From PALSA-926 sp964476835 (GTDB taxonomy: Bacteria > Pseudomonadota > Alphaproteobacteria > Micavibrionales > UBA2020), in NCBI GenBank assembly GCA_964476835.1, contig CAYZCE010000028.1:1-18902 (forward strand): DNA of 18,902 bases, in the 5' to 3' direction. Shown piece by piece: positions 8,229-14,800 of this stretch. The notes under the pieces were generated by a model. It was given only the letters and a program-made list of their open reading frames with translations, ran no database searches and was not told the DNA's origin. The translations under genes were made by a program, and so were the position numbers. The stretch's first letter is position 1, and each line of letters starts with the position of its first letter.

Positions 8229-8513
8229 ATGAGCAGGCCGGATTTGACACGCATCAAGATTGAAAATGTTTCCGAAGCAATAGGTCTGATGGATAAGAAC
8301 GCCAAGGAACTTCGCTCCAAATCGTCGATTTACAAAGGCCTCATGGCCGCTTGCGCGACTTGGGGGACGGTTTGCATGTTTTCTCCCGCCGCTCCGGCGT
8401 TGGTCATCGCCGGCGTATTATACGCGGGTGGCTTCGGATTAGGCCTGGCAGCTACGGTTGCTGCCAAGCAAGCCGATAATCTGGACAAGATCAGCCAGAA
8501 GCTCAAATTATAA
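8229..8513 (+). CDS. Unknown small membrane protein, third gene of duplicated module
   Basis: A 94-aa protein I do not recognise. An N-terminal ~35 residues are charged and probably helical (LTRIKIENVSEAIGLMDKNAKELRSKS). Residues ~37-80 are small and hydrophobic, with Ala/Gly-rich stretches either side of a SPAAPA turn (GLMAACATWGTVCMF, ALVIAGVLYAGGFGLGLAATVAA), suggesting a membrane hairpin. The C-terminus is again charged (KQADNLDKISQKLKL). The 60-nt gap upstream is AT-rich and contains AGGGAA as ribosome-binding site. Its placement just before the second soluble paralogue mirrors the 120-aa membrane protein before the first, but direct homology between the two membrane proteins is not clear to me. 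Confidence 0.75.
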   Translation: MSRPDLTRIKIENVSEAIGLMDKNAKELRSKSSIYKGLMAACATWGTVCMFSPAAPALVIAGVLYAGGFGLGLAATVAAKQADNLDKISQKLKL

Positions 8514-8525
8514 GGAACGTGCAAA

Positions 8526-8861
8526 ATGCAACATGCTTCTGTGCCTCCTGAAGCTTTCGCTAAAGCGGATCAGCACGCCAGCCTCGTGCATCTCGTGAAC
8601 GGGAAGACCGGCGACGGTGAAGACTTCTTTGCCTATATCAGCGTGCTGCCCAGCCGCTATGAAGATTTCATCCTGATTTCGCGCGCCAAGGAGGAAATGA
8701 ACCTGCATGAGTTTGGCGATGTGATCGAATGCGGCTTCGGGATGGAGCCGCCGGAAGACGTGCGCCGCGCGATGGAAAGCCGCCACGATATCGATTTTAC
8801 CTTCCACGAAAAGCTCGTGGAAGTCGTCGCAGAGGCTAAAAAAATCCAGAATAAAGCTTAA
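8526..8861 (+). CDS. Unknown soluble protein, paralogue B of duplicated module
   Basis: A 111-aa soluble protein, tandem paralogue of the one at 7818-8168. It keeps HLVNGKTG, EDFFAYISVLPSRYEDFILISRA, HEFGDVIECGFG and PPEDVRRAMESRHDIDFTF. Differences are mostly conservative (Ile/Leu, Arg/Lys, Asp/Glu), meaning both copies look functional. The last ~20 residues form a charged helix (EKLVEVVAEAKKIQNKA). AAGGAA, which overlaps the stop of the preceding gene, is 8 nt upstream of the ATG. The stop codon overlaps that of the convergent pgsA gene within the tetranucleotide TTAA at 8858-8861. Family and function unknown. Confidence 0.8.
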   Translation: MQHASVPPEAFAKADQHASLVHLVNGKTGDGEDFFAYISVLPSRYEDFILISRAKEEMNLHEFGDVIECGFGMEPPEDVRRAMESRHDIDFTFHEKLVEVVAEAKKIQNKA

Positions 8862-9454
8862 GCTTTCTGTTCCGTATCCAGTGTGCGGATCGTCACGACG
8901 CCGGCTTTCATGTAAGCCCAGCCCGACATGATCGTCATGTAGGTGGCGACGAGCAGGCCGAGCAGGCCGATCTCGTACGAATGCGGGATGAAGTGCGGGC
9001 CGTAGTCGCCGGCCATCAGGAAGCCGCAGGCGAACATCTGCGTCAGCGTCTTGTACTTGCCCATCTGCGAGATCGGCACGTCGATGTTGTACTTTCCGAG
9101 GAACTCGCGCAGGCCCGAGACGAGGATCTCGCGCAGGTAGATGGCGAGCGCGCAGATGATCCAGTACCCCGTGATGCGGTCGAAGGAAACCAGCAGCATC
9201 AGCGTGCCGCCGATCATGATCTTGTCGGAAGTGGCGTCGAGGAACTTGCCGAAGACGGAGGTCTGCCCGGTCGAGCGCGCGATATGGCCGTCGAAGAAAT
9301 CCGACAGGCAGGCGAAGAAGAACAAGACGACGTTGATCCACGTCGCCAGCTCGCCGCCGATGAAGAAGAACAGGGTGAGGACGGGCAGGATGACGATGCG
9401 GTAGGCCGAGAGCAGGTTCGGCACGTTGTACATCAGTTTCACGGACATCTTCAT
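8858..9454 (-). CDS. pgsA: CDP-diacylglycerol-glycerol-3-phosphate 3-phosphatidyltransferase
   Basis: A 198-aa integral membrane enzyme that makes phosphatidylglycerol-phosphate from CDP-diacylglycerol and glycerol-3-phosphate, the committed step to PG and cardiolipin. The CDP-alcohol phosphotransferase motif is complete: Asp52, Asp55-Gly56, Ala59-Arg60, Gly69, Asp73 and Asp77 in SDFFDGHIARSTGQ...GKFLDATSDK. The N-terminal NVPNLLSAYRIVILPVL and several further hydrophobic helices fit PgsA. The ATG at 9454 has AAAAGG upstream; an in-frame ATG two codons later is also possible. It lies 12 nt downstream of uvrC on the same strand, the widespread uvrC-pgsA arrangement. Confidence 0.95.
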   Translation of the reverse strand: MKMSVKLMYNVPNLLSAYRIVILPVLTLFFFIGGELATWINVVLFFFACLSDFFDGHIARSTGQTSVFGKFLDATSDKIMIGGTLMLLVSFDRITGYWIICALAIYLREILVSGLREFLGKYNIDVPISQMGKYKTLTQMFACGFLMAGDYGPHFIPHSYEIGLLGLLVATYMTIMSGWAYMKAGVVTIRTLDTEQKA

Positions 9455-9466
9455 CGCATCCTTTTC

Positions 9467-11299
9467 TTATTCGCCGTCGTGGAAGAAGTTATAGACCGCT
9501 TCCGCCGTGGCTTTGCTGATACCCTCTACCTTTTGTAAATCAGCCAGCCCCGCCTCGGCAACTGCTTTCGCCGAGCCGAAGTGGAGGAGGAGGGCTTTTT
9601 TGCGCCGGGCGCCGATCCCGGGGACTTCGTCGAGCGGGCTTTGCGTGATGGCCTTGGCGCGGCGCGCTCTATGGGAAGTGATCGCGAAGCGATGTGCCTC
9701 GTCGCGCACGCGCTGGAGGAAATAGAGGATCGGGTCGTTGGGCGCGAGGCTGAACGGTTCGCGGTCGGGCATGAAGAAGCGCTCGCGGCCCGCGTTGCGG
9801 TCGGGCCCTTTGGCGATGCCGACGACGGGGATGTCGGCGACGCCGAGGTCGGCCATCGCCTGACGGGCGACGTTGAGCTGACCCTGCCCGCCGTCGATCA
9901 GCACAAGGTCGGGGGTGACCGCGCCCGGCTCGTTTTTCCCCAAGGGGCGGAAACGGCGGGTCAGCATCTCGCGCATCATGGCGAAGTCGTCGCCGGGAAT
10001 GATGTCTTCCCTGTCCATGTTGAACTTGCGGTAGGAAGACTTCATGAAGCCTTCTGGCCCCACCACGATCATCGCGCCGAGGGCGAGGGTGCCGCCGGTA
10101 TGGCTGTTGTCGTAGACCTCTATGCGCTCGGGCGTGGTCTCGAGGGCGAAGAGTTCGGCGATACGGTCGAGGATTTCGGCATGGGTGGCGTCGGTGGCGC
10201 GCTTGCGTTCGAGCGCCTCGCGCGCGTTCTTCTCCGCCATCGCGGTGATGTCTTTCTTGGTGCCGCGCACGGGACAAGCCACATCGGCCTTCAGCGCTTC
10301 CGAGAGCAGGCCGTGCTCGGGCAAGGGGATGTTGGTGAGGATTTCCTTTGGCGTCGGGCGGCTCGCGTAGAACTGCATGATGAAAGAGGCGAGGATGGTG
10401 TCGGGCGCCTCGTCCTTGTCGTGGCGCGGGAAGTAGGGGCGGTTGCCGAAGTTCTGCCCGCCGCGGAAGAAGAACACCTGCACGCAGGATTGGCCGTCCT
10501 TCTGGTGGAGGGCGAAGATGTCGGCGTCCTTCAGTTTGTCGACGTTCACGGATTGCTGCGACTGGATCGTCGTCAGCGCACGGATGCGGTCGCGGTACTG
10601 CGCGGCGGTCTCGTAATCGAGGCGGTCGCTGGCGACCTGCATCGCCTGCACGAAGGCCTCCTGGATGCCGCGGTCGGAGCCCTTGAGGAACTGCCGCGCC
10701 ATGTCGACCTGTTGCGCGTATTGCTCTTTCGTCACGCGGCCGACGCAGGGGGCGGTGCAACGCTTGATCTGGTGCTGCAGGCAGGGCCGCGTGCGCGCGG
10801 CGAAGACGGTGTCGGGGCAGTTGCGCAGCATGAAGGCGCGGTGCAGCGTCGCCAGCGTCTCGTTCACCGCCGCGCCCGACGCGAAGGGGCCGAAATATTC
10901 GCCCTTGCGGTCTTTCGCGCCGCGATGCTTGGTCACCAGCGGGTATTCGTGGTCGCCGGTGATGAGGATGTAGGGGAACGACTTGTCGTCGCGCAGCAGC
11001 ACGTTGTAGCGCGGCTTGAGCTTGCGGATCAGGTTGGCCTCGAGCAGCAGCGCCTCGGCCTCGGTATGGGTGGTGACGAACTCCATATGCGCGGTCTGCA
11101 CGATCATGCGCTGGATGCGGATGACGTGCTTGTCGAGCTGCGTATAGGCCTGCACGCGCTTCTTCAGGTTGCGCGCCTTGCCCACGTACAGCGCGTTGCC
11201 GGACGCATCCAGCATCCGGTAGACGCCGGGCGATCCGGGCAGGGTGCGCACGAAGTTCTCGATGACCTCAGGGCCTGTTTGTGTCGGCTTGTCGCTCAT
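9467..11299 (-). CDS. uvrC: Excinuclease ABC subunit C
   Basis: A 610-aa UvrC, the nuclease that makes both incisions in nucleotide-excision repair. The N-terminal GIY-YIG domain has PGVYRM...NALYVGKARNLKKRV (24-49). Four cysteines, Cys161, Cys173, Cys181 and Cys185, are spaced exactly as the [4Fe-4S] ligands known in E. coli UvrC. A UvrB-binding UVR motif lies near 214-240 (LDYETAAQYRDRIRAL). The C-terminal RNase H-like nuclease shows VYDNSHTGG, LVLIDGGQGQL and RDEAHRFAITSHR, and two helix-hairpin-helix motifs close the protein (EVPGIGARRKKALL, KVEGISKATAEAV). The start ATG at 11299 has no visible Shine-Dalgarno; an in-frame TGA just upstream and a TATAAT 6 nt before it suggest a leaderless mRNA. 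Confidence 0.97.
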   Translation of the reverse strand: MSDKPTQTGPEVIENFVRTLPGSPGVYRMLDASGNALYVGKARNLKKRVQAYTQLDKHVIRIQRMIVQTAHMEFVTTHTEAEALLLEANLIRKLKPRYNVLLRDDKSFPYILITGDHEYPLVTKHRGAKDRKGEYFGPFASGAAVNETLATLHRAFMLRNCPDTVFAARTRPCLQHQIKRCTAPCVGRVTKEQYAQQVDMARQFLKGSDRGIQEAFVQAMQVASDRLDYETAAQYRDRIRALTTIQSQQSVNVDKLKDADIFALHQKDGQSCVQVFFFRGGQNFGNRPYFPRHDKDEAPDTILASFIMQFYASRPTPKEILTNIPLPEHGLLSEALKADVACPVRGTKKDITAMAEKNAREALERKRATDATHAEILDRIAELFALETTPERIEVYDNSHTGGTLALGAMIVVGPEGFMKSSYRKFNMDREDIIPGDDFAMMREMLTRRFRPLGKNEPGAVTPDLVLIDGGQGQLNVARQAMADLGVADIPVVGIAKGPDRNAGRERFFMPDREPFSLAPNDPILYFLQRVRDEAHRFAITSHRARRAKAITQSPLDEVPGIGARRKKALLLHFGSAKAVAEAGLADLQKVEGISKATAEAVYNFFHDGE

Positions 11300-11304
11300 G
11301 TTTA

Positions 11305-11310
11305 TATTAT
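11305..11310 (-). promoter_or_regulatory. -10 box placed for a leaderless uvrC mRNA
   Basis: TATAAT (11310-11305 on the minus strand) ends 5 nt before the uvrC ATG. A transcription start about 6-7 nt past the box would fall at or next to the A of the ATG. A perfect TTGACA (11323-11318) is also present, but only 7 nt separate it from TATAAT, so it is not a normal -35 partner. No good -35 is seen at 16-18 nt. Confidence 0.4.
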
Positions 11311-11355
11311 ATCAGGCCTGTCAAGCCGAAGCCATTACGCAGGGTGAAAACAGGC

Positions 11356-11440
11356 TGGTGCGAGTGGAGGGATTTGAACCCTCAAGGCCAGAGGCCGGCA
11401 GATTTTAAGTCTGCTGTGTATACCGTTCCACCACACTCGC
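11356..11440 (-). tRNA. tRNA-Leu (anticodon UAA)
   Basis: On the minus strand the sequence folds as a class-II tRNA. Acceptor arms GCGAGTG and CACTCGC pair fully, followed by discriminator A and a genome-encoded CCA (11358-11356). The anticodon stem GCAGA/TCTGC is perfect and encloses the loop CTTAAAA, giving anticodon TAA, which reads UUA and by wobble UUG leucine codons. A long variable arm (GGCC-TCT-GGCC) and the T arm GAGGG-TTCAAAT-CCCTC are present. It lies 57 nt upstream of uvrC on the same strand. Confidence 0.96.
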
Positions 11441-11449
11441 GCCTGCTTC

Positions 11450-11479
11450 AGGCTAGACCAAATCGTTTATGACTATCAA
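11450..11479 (-). promoter_or_regulatory. Candidate promoter of tRNA-Leu
   Basis: On the minus strand TTGATA (11479-11474) is followed after 18 nt by TAGCCT (11455-11450), about 9 nt before the tRNA 5' end. The -35 box is a 5/6 match and the -10 box is poor. Position is right for a tRNA promoter; evidence is limited. Confidence 0.35.
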
Positions 11480-11486
11480 GGCTTTC

Positions 11487-11516
11487 TTGCCTCGGGCGGG
11501 GCGCATCCCTTAGACT
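11487..11516 (+). promoter_or_regulatory. Candidate promoter of the outer-membrane protein gene
   Basis: TTGCCT (11487-11492), an 18-nt spacer and TAGACT (11511-11516) lie about 34 nt before the ATG at 11551. Both boxes match 4 of 6 consensus positions. It is divergent from, and partly adjacent to, the tRNA-Leu promoter candidate. Confidence 0.4.
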
Positions 11517-11550
11517 ATGGGCAGGATTATTTTTGAGAAGGGGAAAAACG

Positions 11551-12189
11551 ATGAAATATCTGGCAGGCGCGGCGGCTCTGTGCATGGCATTGGCGACGAC
11601 GGCGGCGCAGGCGGAAGACTGGACGGGCGTTTACATCGCGGGGCAGGGCGGCCTTGTGCGCATGTCGGACCGCGCGACCGGGGGCGGCACTTACACCTCC
11701 AAGGACGGCTGGGTCGGCAGCGCGGCGGTCGGTTATGCCTTCCCGTTCCATATGCGCGCGGAGATCGAGGGCGCGATGACCGACGGCAACAAGTTTGACG
11801 CAGGGAAGGTCCCGGCCATCGATGCGGGCAAGGTGCAGATGTCAGGCCAGCGCGTCATGGCCAACCTGTACTACGACATCCCGACCGGTACGGCGATCAA
11901 GCCGTATATCGGCGCGGGCGCGGGCGTCATGCGCGTGCATAGCAAGGCGAATGAATATGTCGGCGCAAACCTCATCACGGTCGACGACAACGATTCCTCG
12001 GTGACGTGGCAGGGCGCGGCGGGTGTTGCGTATAACCTGATCGACAAGGTCGACCTCACGCTCGACTACCGCTATTTCGAGACGCAGAAGATGAACTTCG
12101 ATTACGCCGTCAACGGCACGCCCACAGGCCGGACGGGCGGCAGCCTCTACGGCAGCGAATTCCGCGCCGGCGTGCGTTGGGGCTTCTGA
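11551..12189 (+). CDS. Outer-membrane beta-barrel protein (OmpA/Omp25-like porin fold)
   Basis: A 212-aa exported protein. Residues 1-21 are a signal peptide (MKYLAGAAALCMALATTAAQA, cleavage before EDW). The mature part alternates hydrophobic and polar residues in Gly/aromatic-rich strands: DWTGVYIAGQGG, VGSAAVGYAFPF, MANLYYDIP, KPYIGAGAGVM, WQGAAGVAYNLIDKVDLTLDYRYFE, and the terminal FRAGVRWGF, whose last residue is the Phe required by the BAM machinery. This fits the eight-stranded outer-membrane beta-barrel family (OMP_b-brl type). I start at 11551 because GAGAAGGGG lies 7 nt upstream and the signal peptide begins there; an upstream in-frame ATG at 11533 is less suitable. The stop directly abuts that of the convergent transglycosylase gene. 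Confidence 0.88.
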   Translation: MKYLAGAAALCMALATTAAQAEDWTGVYIAGQGGLVRMSDRATGGGTYTSKDGWVGSAAVGYAFPFHMRAEIEGAMTDGNKFDAGKVPAIDAGKVQMSGQRVMANLYYDIPTGTAIKPYIGAGAGVMRVHSKANEYVGANLITVDDNDSSVTWQGAAGVAYNLIDKVDLTLDYRYFETQKMNFDYAVNGTPTGRTGGSLYGSEFRAGVRWGF

Positions 12190-13194
12190 TTATTTCTTGA
12201 GCTGAGCGGCCATCAGGCCGACCGAGGTGGCGAAGGGGTTGGAGTTGTTCCACTTCCGCAGCACGCGGTAATTGTCGTAGACGAGATAGGCCTGCGTGCC
12301 CGCGCCGTCCGGCTGGATCAGCGAGGCTGTGCCCTTCGTATCCGTGACCGGCACGGTGATGCCCTTTGACTTCCAGTATGCGAGAGAGTGCCGCTGGTTC
12401 AAACCCAGCAGTTGGCGGTTGAAGTTTTTCGGCAGGTCGACGGCGCGGACGCATTGCTCGCCTTGCTTCCAGCCTGCCTGATGCAGGTAATTGGCGGCGG
12501 AGGCGAAGACGTCGGCGGGCGTGTTCCAGATGTCGCGTTTGCCGTCGCCATTGAAATCGACGGCGCGGACGAGATAGCTGGAGGGCATGAACTGGCATTG
12601 CCCCAGCGCGCCCGCCCACGAGCCTTTAAGAGATGCTGAAGGCATTTTTTCCTGCTCAAGGATCTTGAGCGCGTTCAGCAGTTCGCTGCGGAAGAAGTCG
12701 GGACGGCTGCTGCCCCAGGCAAGGGTGGCCAGCGCGTTCACAGTATTGAAATCGCCCGTGCGCGTGCCGAAGGCCGTCTCCATGCCCCAGAGCGAAACGA
12801 CGACTTGCGGATCGACATGATAGACGGCAGCGACGCTGTCGAGCGTGGTGGAGAGGCCGTCCATTTCCGCTTGCCCCTTGGCCGTGCGCTCCGGCGTGAC
12901 GACGCGGTCGAGGTATTCGGCAAGCGTATAAGTATGCTCGGGCTGCTTGGTGTCGAGTTCCAGCACGCGGGGTAGCGGCGCGAGCGTGTCGGGCAACGCT
13001 TCCTTGACCACGGCGGGCGAGATGCCGCTGGCAACCGCCTGCTTCCTGAATTGGACGACCCAGCGATGGAAGGACGCCGCCGATGCAGGCGTGACGGTGG
13101 TGGTGGGCGCTTGCGTCTGCGCGTCATCCCGGCCGGGCGCGGCAAGCGCGGCGGCGAGGAAGGCGCACTTCAGGAAGTGCCGCAGGCCTTTCAT
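12190..13194 (-). CDS. MltB-family lytic murein transglycosylase
   Basis: A 334-aa periplasmic enzyme that cleaves the MurNAc-GlcNAc bond of peptidoglycan. An N-terminal signal-like segment (about residues 1-26) is followed by the SLT_2/MltB domain. The catalytic Glu is Glu139 in VVSLWGMETAFGTRTG. Further family motifs are GALGQCQFMPSSYL (195-208), the calcium-loop-like DFNGDGKRDIWNTPADVFASAANYL (213-237) and GW. The signal region has a Cys at residue 10 but no lipobox, so a soluble periplasmic form is more likely than an MltB-like lipoprotein. A C-terminal NYRVLRKWNNSNPFATSVGLMA matches the family end. Its ATG overlaps the stop of the upstream L,D-transpeptidase (ATGA), implying coupled synthesis of two wall enzymes. 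Confidence 0.92.
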   Translation of the reverse strand: MKGLRHFLKCAFLAAALAAPGRDDAQTQAPTTTVTPASAASFHRWVVQFRKQAVASGISPAVVKEALPDTLAPLPRVLELDTKQPEHTYTLAEYLDRVVTPERTAKGQAEMDGLSTTLDSVAAVYHVDPQVVVSLWGMETAFGTRTGDFNTVNALATLAWGSSRPDFFRSELLNALKILEQEKMPSASLKGSWAGALGQCQFMPSSYLVRAVDFNGDGKRDIWNTPADVFASAANYLHQAGWKQGEQCVRAVDLPKNFNRQLLGLNQRHSLAYWKSKGITVPVTDTKGTASLIQPDGAGTQAYLVYDNYRVLRKWNNSNPFATSVGLMAAQLKK

Positions 13195-14591
13195 GCCTTC
13201 GGCGTATGCGGCTTGTTCTGCGCGACTTGCGTCTTGTTGGCGGCGGGCGGCACGTGACCCTTGGCCTTCAGTGCGTCGTAGATCTTCTTGTCACGGCCGT
13301 AGGCGTCCTTGTGATAGACGAGCGCGCCGTTGGCGTCGAGCGTGATGCTGCGGTAGACGCTGAAGAACGTCACCGGCGCGGGCGCCTTGACGTCCCAGTC
13401 GCCGCGGCCACCCTTGTGGGAGGCGATGTCTTCCTTGGTCGTCTGCATGATGAAGGCGGCGATGGTGTCGGGATCTTCCATGCGCATGCAGCCGGAGCTG
13501 ATGAAGCGCGGATCTTTCGCGAACAGCTCGGGCTGGTTGGTGTAGTGCAGGTATTGCGTGTAGGGGTCCTGCATCAGCGAGAACAGGTGACCGAGCGCGT
13601 TCTTGGGGCCGGGCGACTGGGTGACGGAAACGTGCTTGGCGATTTCCGCGTTGCTCATGCCGTTCCAGTTGATCGATCCGGAGCCGACCTTGCGGCCGTC
13701 GTAGAAGAAGTTGAAGCCGGCGTCGTCGAAGCAATGCGGGTTCTTGCGGAGTTTCGGCACCTTGTCGGCCAGCAGCAGGTGCACGGGCACGTGCCAGGTC
13801 GGGTTGAAGCGGATGCCGGTGATCGGCGCGGTGAATTCGGCGGTCTGGCGGTCGACGCGGCCGTTGATGATGTTGATGTCGATTTCCTTGTCGCCGTCGA
13901 CGGCGCGCAGCGTGTTGGCGGCGAGGTTCGCCTCGATGTAGCGCGTTGGGCGGGCGAGGTCCCAGCGCAGGCGTTCCATGTTGGCGACCACTTGCGGGAT
14001 CTTCGCCGCGCCGGCGCCGGTGGTGTCGGCGGTCAGCGTCGCGAGTTCGGTCTTGAGCGCGCCGTAGAGCGGGTCCTGCGGCTCGAGGCCCTTGAGCATC
14101 TGGTTGATGCCGCCGGCGCTGTCGACCTGCGCGAAGGCTTCGGCCTTCGTCAGCGGCTTGCGCCAGAACTGCGCCTGGCTGCCGATCAGCGACGGCGAAA
14201 CGCGCGGGCCGGTCATGTCGGTCGTGTAGGCGACGAAGGCCCTGGTCAGCGCCGCTTCAAATGCCGCGCTGTCGCCGGGGGTGGCGACCAGTTGCGCGAT
14301 CGCATCGGTCTTGTAATCGGCGGGGTTGAGGCCTTGGGCCGAAGCATTTTGCAGATAGACGAGCAGGATGCGCGCATCCGCCGTCGGCACGCCGTTCTGG
14401 TCGAGCCAGTGGTTGGTCAGCGTCGAGAAGGGCACGGCAGGAACCGTATCGGCCTTGGGCGCATCGACAACCGTGATGGCAGTGGCGGGAGCCAGCGGTT
14501 GTGCCTCGGGGCGCTCGGCGCTGCGGTTGAAGCATTGCGAAAGCGGGAACAGCAGGGCAAGACCGGTCAGGGCCAGAAACTTCTTTTGCAT
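13191..14591 (-). CDS. YcbB-like L,D-transpeptidase (YkuD domain) without peptidoglycan-binding domain
   Basis: A 466-aa exported wall enzyme that should form 3-3 meso-DAP cross-links or attach proteins to peptidoglycan. Residues 1-20 are a hydrophobic signal segment ending LSQC; the -1 Gln makes a lipoprotein possible but not convincing. The YcbB scaffold region is recognisable (SAQGLNPADY, LTRAFVAYTTDMTGPRVSP, LEPQDPLYGALKTELA), then NMERLRWDLARPTRYIEANLAAN leads into the YkuD domain with RFNPTWHVP, QYLHYTNQPELF (His349) and SSGCMRMEDP (Cys368, Arg370). The PG_binding_1 domain usually found between scaffold and catalytic parts seems absent, which explains the short length compared with about 615 aa in E. 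coli YcbB. GAGGA precedes the ATG. It is first in a two-gene operon with the MltB-like enzyme. Confidence 0.92.
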   Translation of the reverse strand: MQKKFLALTGLALLFPLSQCFNRSAERPEAQPLAPATAITVVDAPKADTVPAVPFSTLTNHWLDQNGVPTADARILLVYLQNASAQGLNPADYKTDAIAQLVATPGDSAAFEAALTRAFVAYTTDMTGPRVSPSLIGSQAQFWRKPLTKAEAFAQVDSAGGINQMLKGLEPQDPLYGALKTELATLTADTTGAGAAKIPQVVANMERLRWDLARPTRYIEANLAANTLRAVDGDKEIDINIINGRVDRQTAEFTAPITGIRFNPTWHVPVHLLLADKVPKLRKNPHCFDDAGFNFFYDGRKVGSGSINWNGMSNAEIAKHVSVTQSPGPKNALGHLFSLMQDPYTQYLHYTNQPELFAKDPRFISSGCMRMEDPDTIAAFIMQTTKEDIASHKGGRGDWDVKAPAPVTFFSVYRSITLDANGALVYHKDAYGRDKKIYDALKAKGHVPPAANKTQVAQNKPHTPKA

Positions 14592-14604
14592 ACGATCCTC
14601 AAAA

Positions 14605-14633
14605 ATATAAACGTGTGAAGAGGTTACGTTAAT
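14605..14633 (-). promoter_or_regulatory. Candidate promoter of the L,D-transpeptidase/transglycosylase operon
   Basis: On the minus strand TTAACG (14633-14628), a 17-nt spacer and TATATT (14610-14605) stand just before the ribosome-binding site GAGGA and the ATG at 14591. The -10 box is a 5/6 match. The leader would be only about 7 nt long, so the true start could lie elsewhere. Confidence 0.4.
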
Positions 14634-14728
14634 GCAAGGCGTGCCGGAGTCAAGGCTTCTCCCGCCGATTTCGAAGGCGAAAAGCGTTGTTTTAACTATT
14701 GAATTAAATCAGCAAAAAGTGCGTATAT

Positions 14729-14774
14729 CTTAAAGCGATAAGTGAGCCAATCAAGGCTCGCTTATCGCTTTAAG
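14729..14774. terminator. Long inverted repeat, possible bidirectional terminator
   Basis: A 20-bp stem (14729-14748 with 14755-14774) has a single mismatch that is G-U in RNA, and a 6-nt AATCAA loop. The stem ends in TTTAA/TTAAA on each side. It lies 26 nt past the stop of the 162-aa minus-strand gene and about 140 nt upstream of the L,D-transpeptidase. There is no long U-run outside the stem, so terminator function is an inference. Confidence 0.6.
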
Positions 14775-14800
14775 ACTTGTCAATATCTAATTGATACTGA

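Noticed and set aside
7454..8861. Toxin-antitoxin or toxin-immunity interpretation of the four-gene cassette
   Set aside because: Gene sizes and pairing would fit, but no toxin, antitoxin or immunity motif is visible, so it is reported only as an unknown duplicated module.
11318..11323. Perfect TTGACA on the minus strand upstream of uvrC
   Set aside because: Only 7 nt separate it from TATAAT, and no -10 lies at 17 nt, so it is probably coincidental.
9581..11347. 588-aa open frame on the plus strand
   Set aside because: It is antisense to the whole of uvrC, whose motifs are unambiguous. Long antisense frames without stops are expected in GC-rich DNA.
11281..11472. 63-aa open frame containing WRDLNPQGQRPADFKSAVYTVPP
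   Set aside because: It is a translation of the antisense strand of tRNA-Leu, a common false protein call.
13206..14618. 470-aa open frame on the plus strand
   Set aside because: Antisense to the L,D-transpeptidase gene; composition dominated by Val, Arg, Gly, Asp and Ala, with no domain and no ribosome-binding site.
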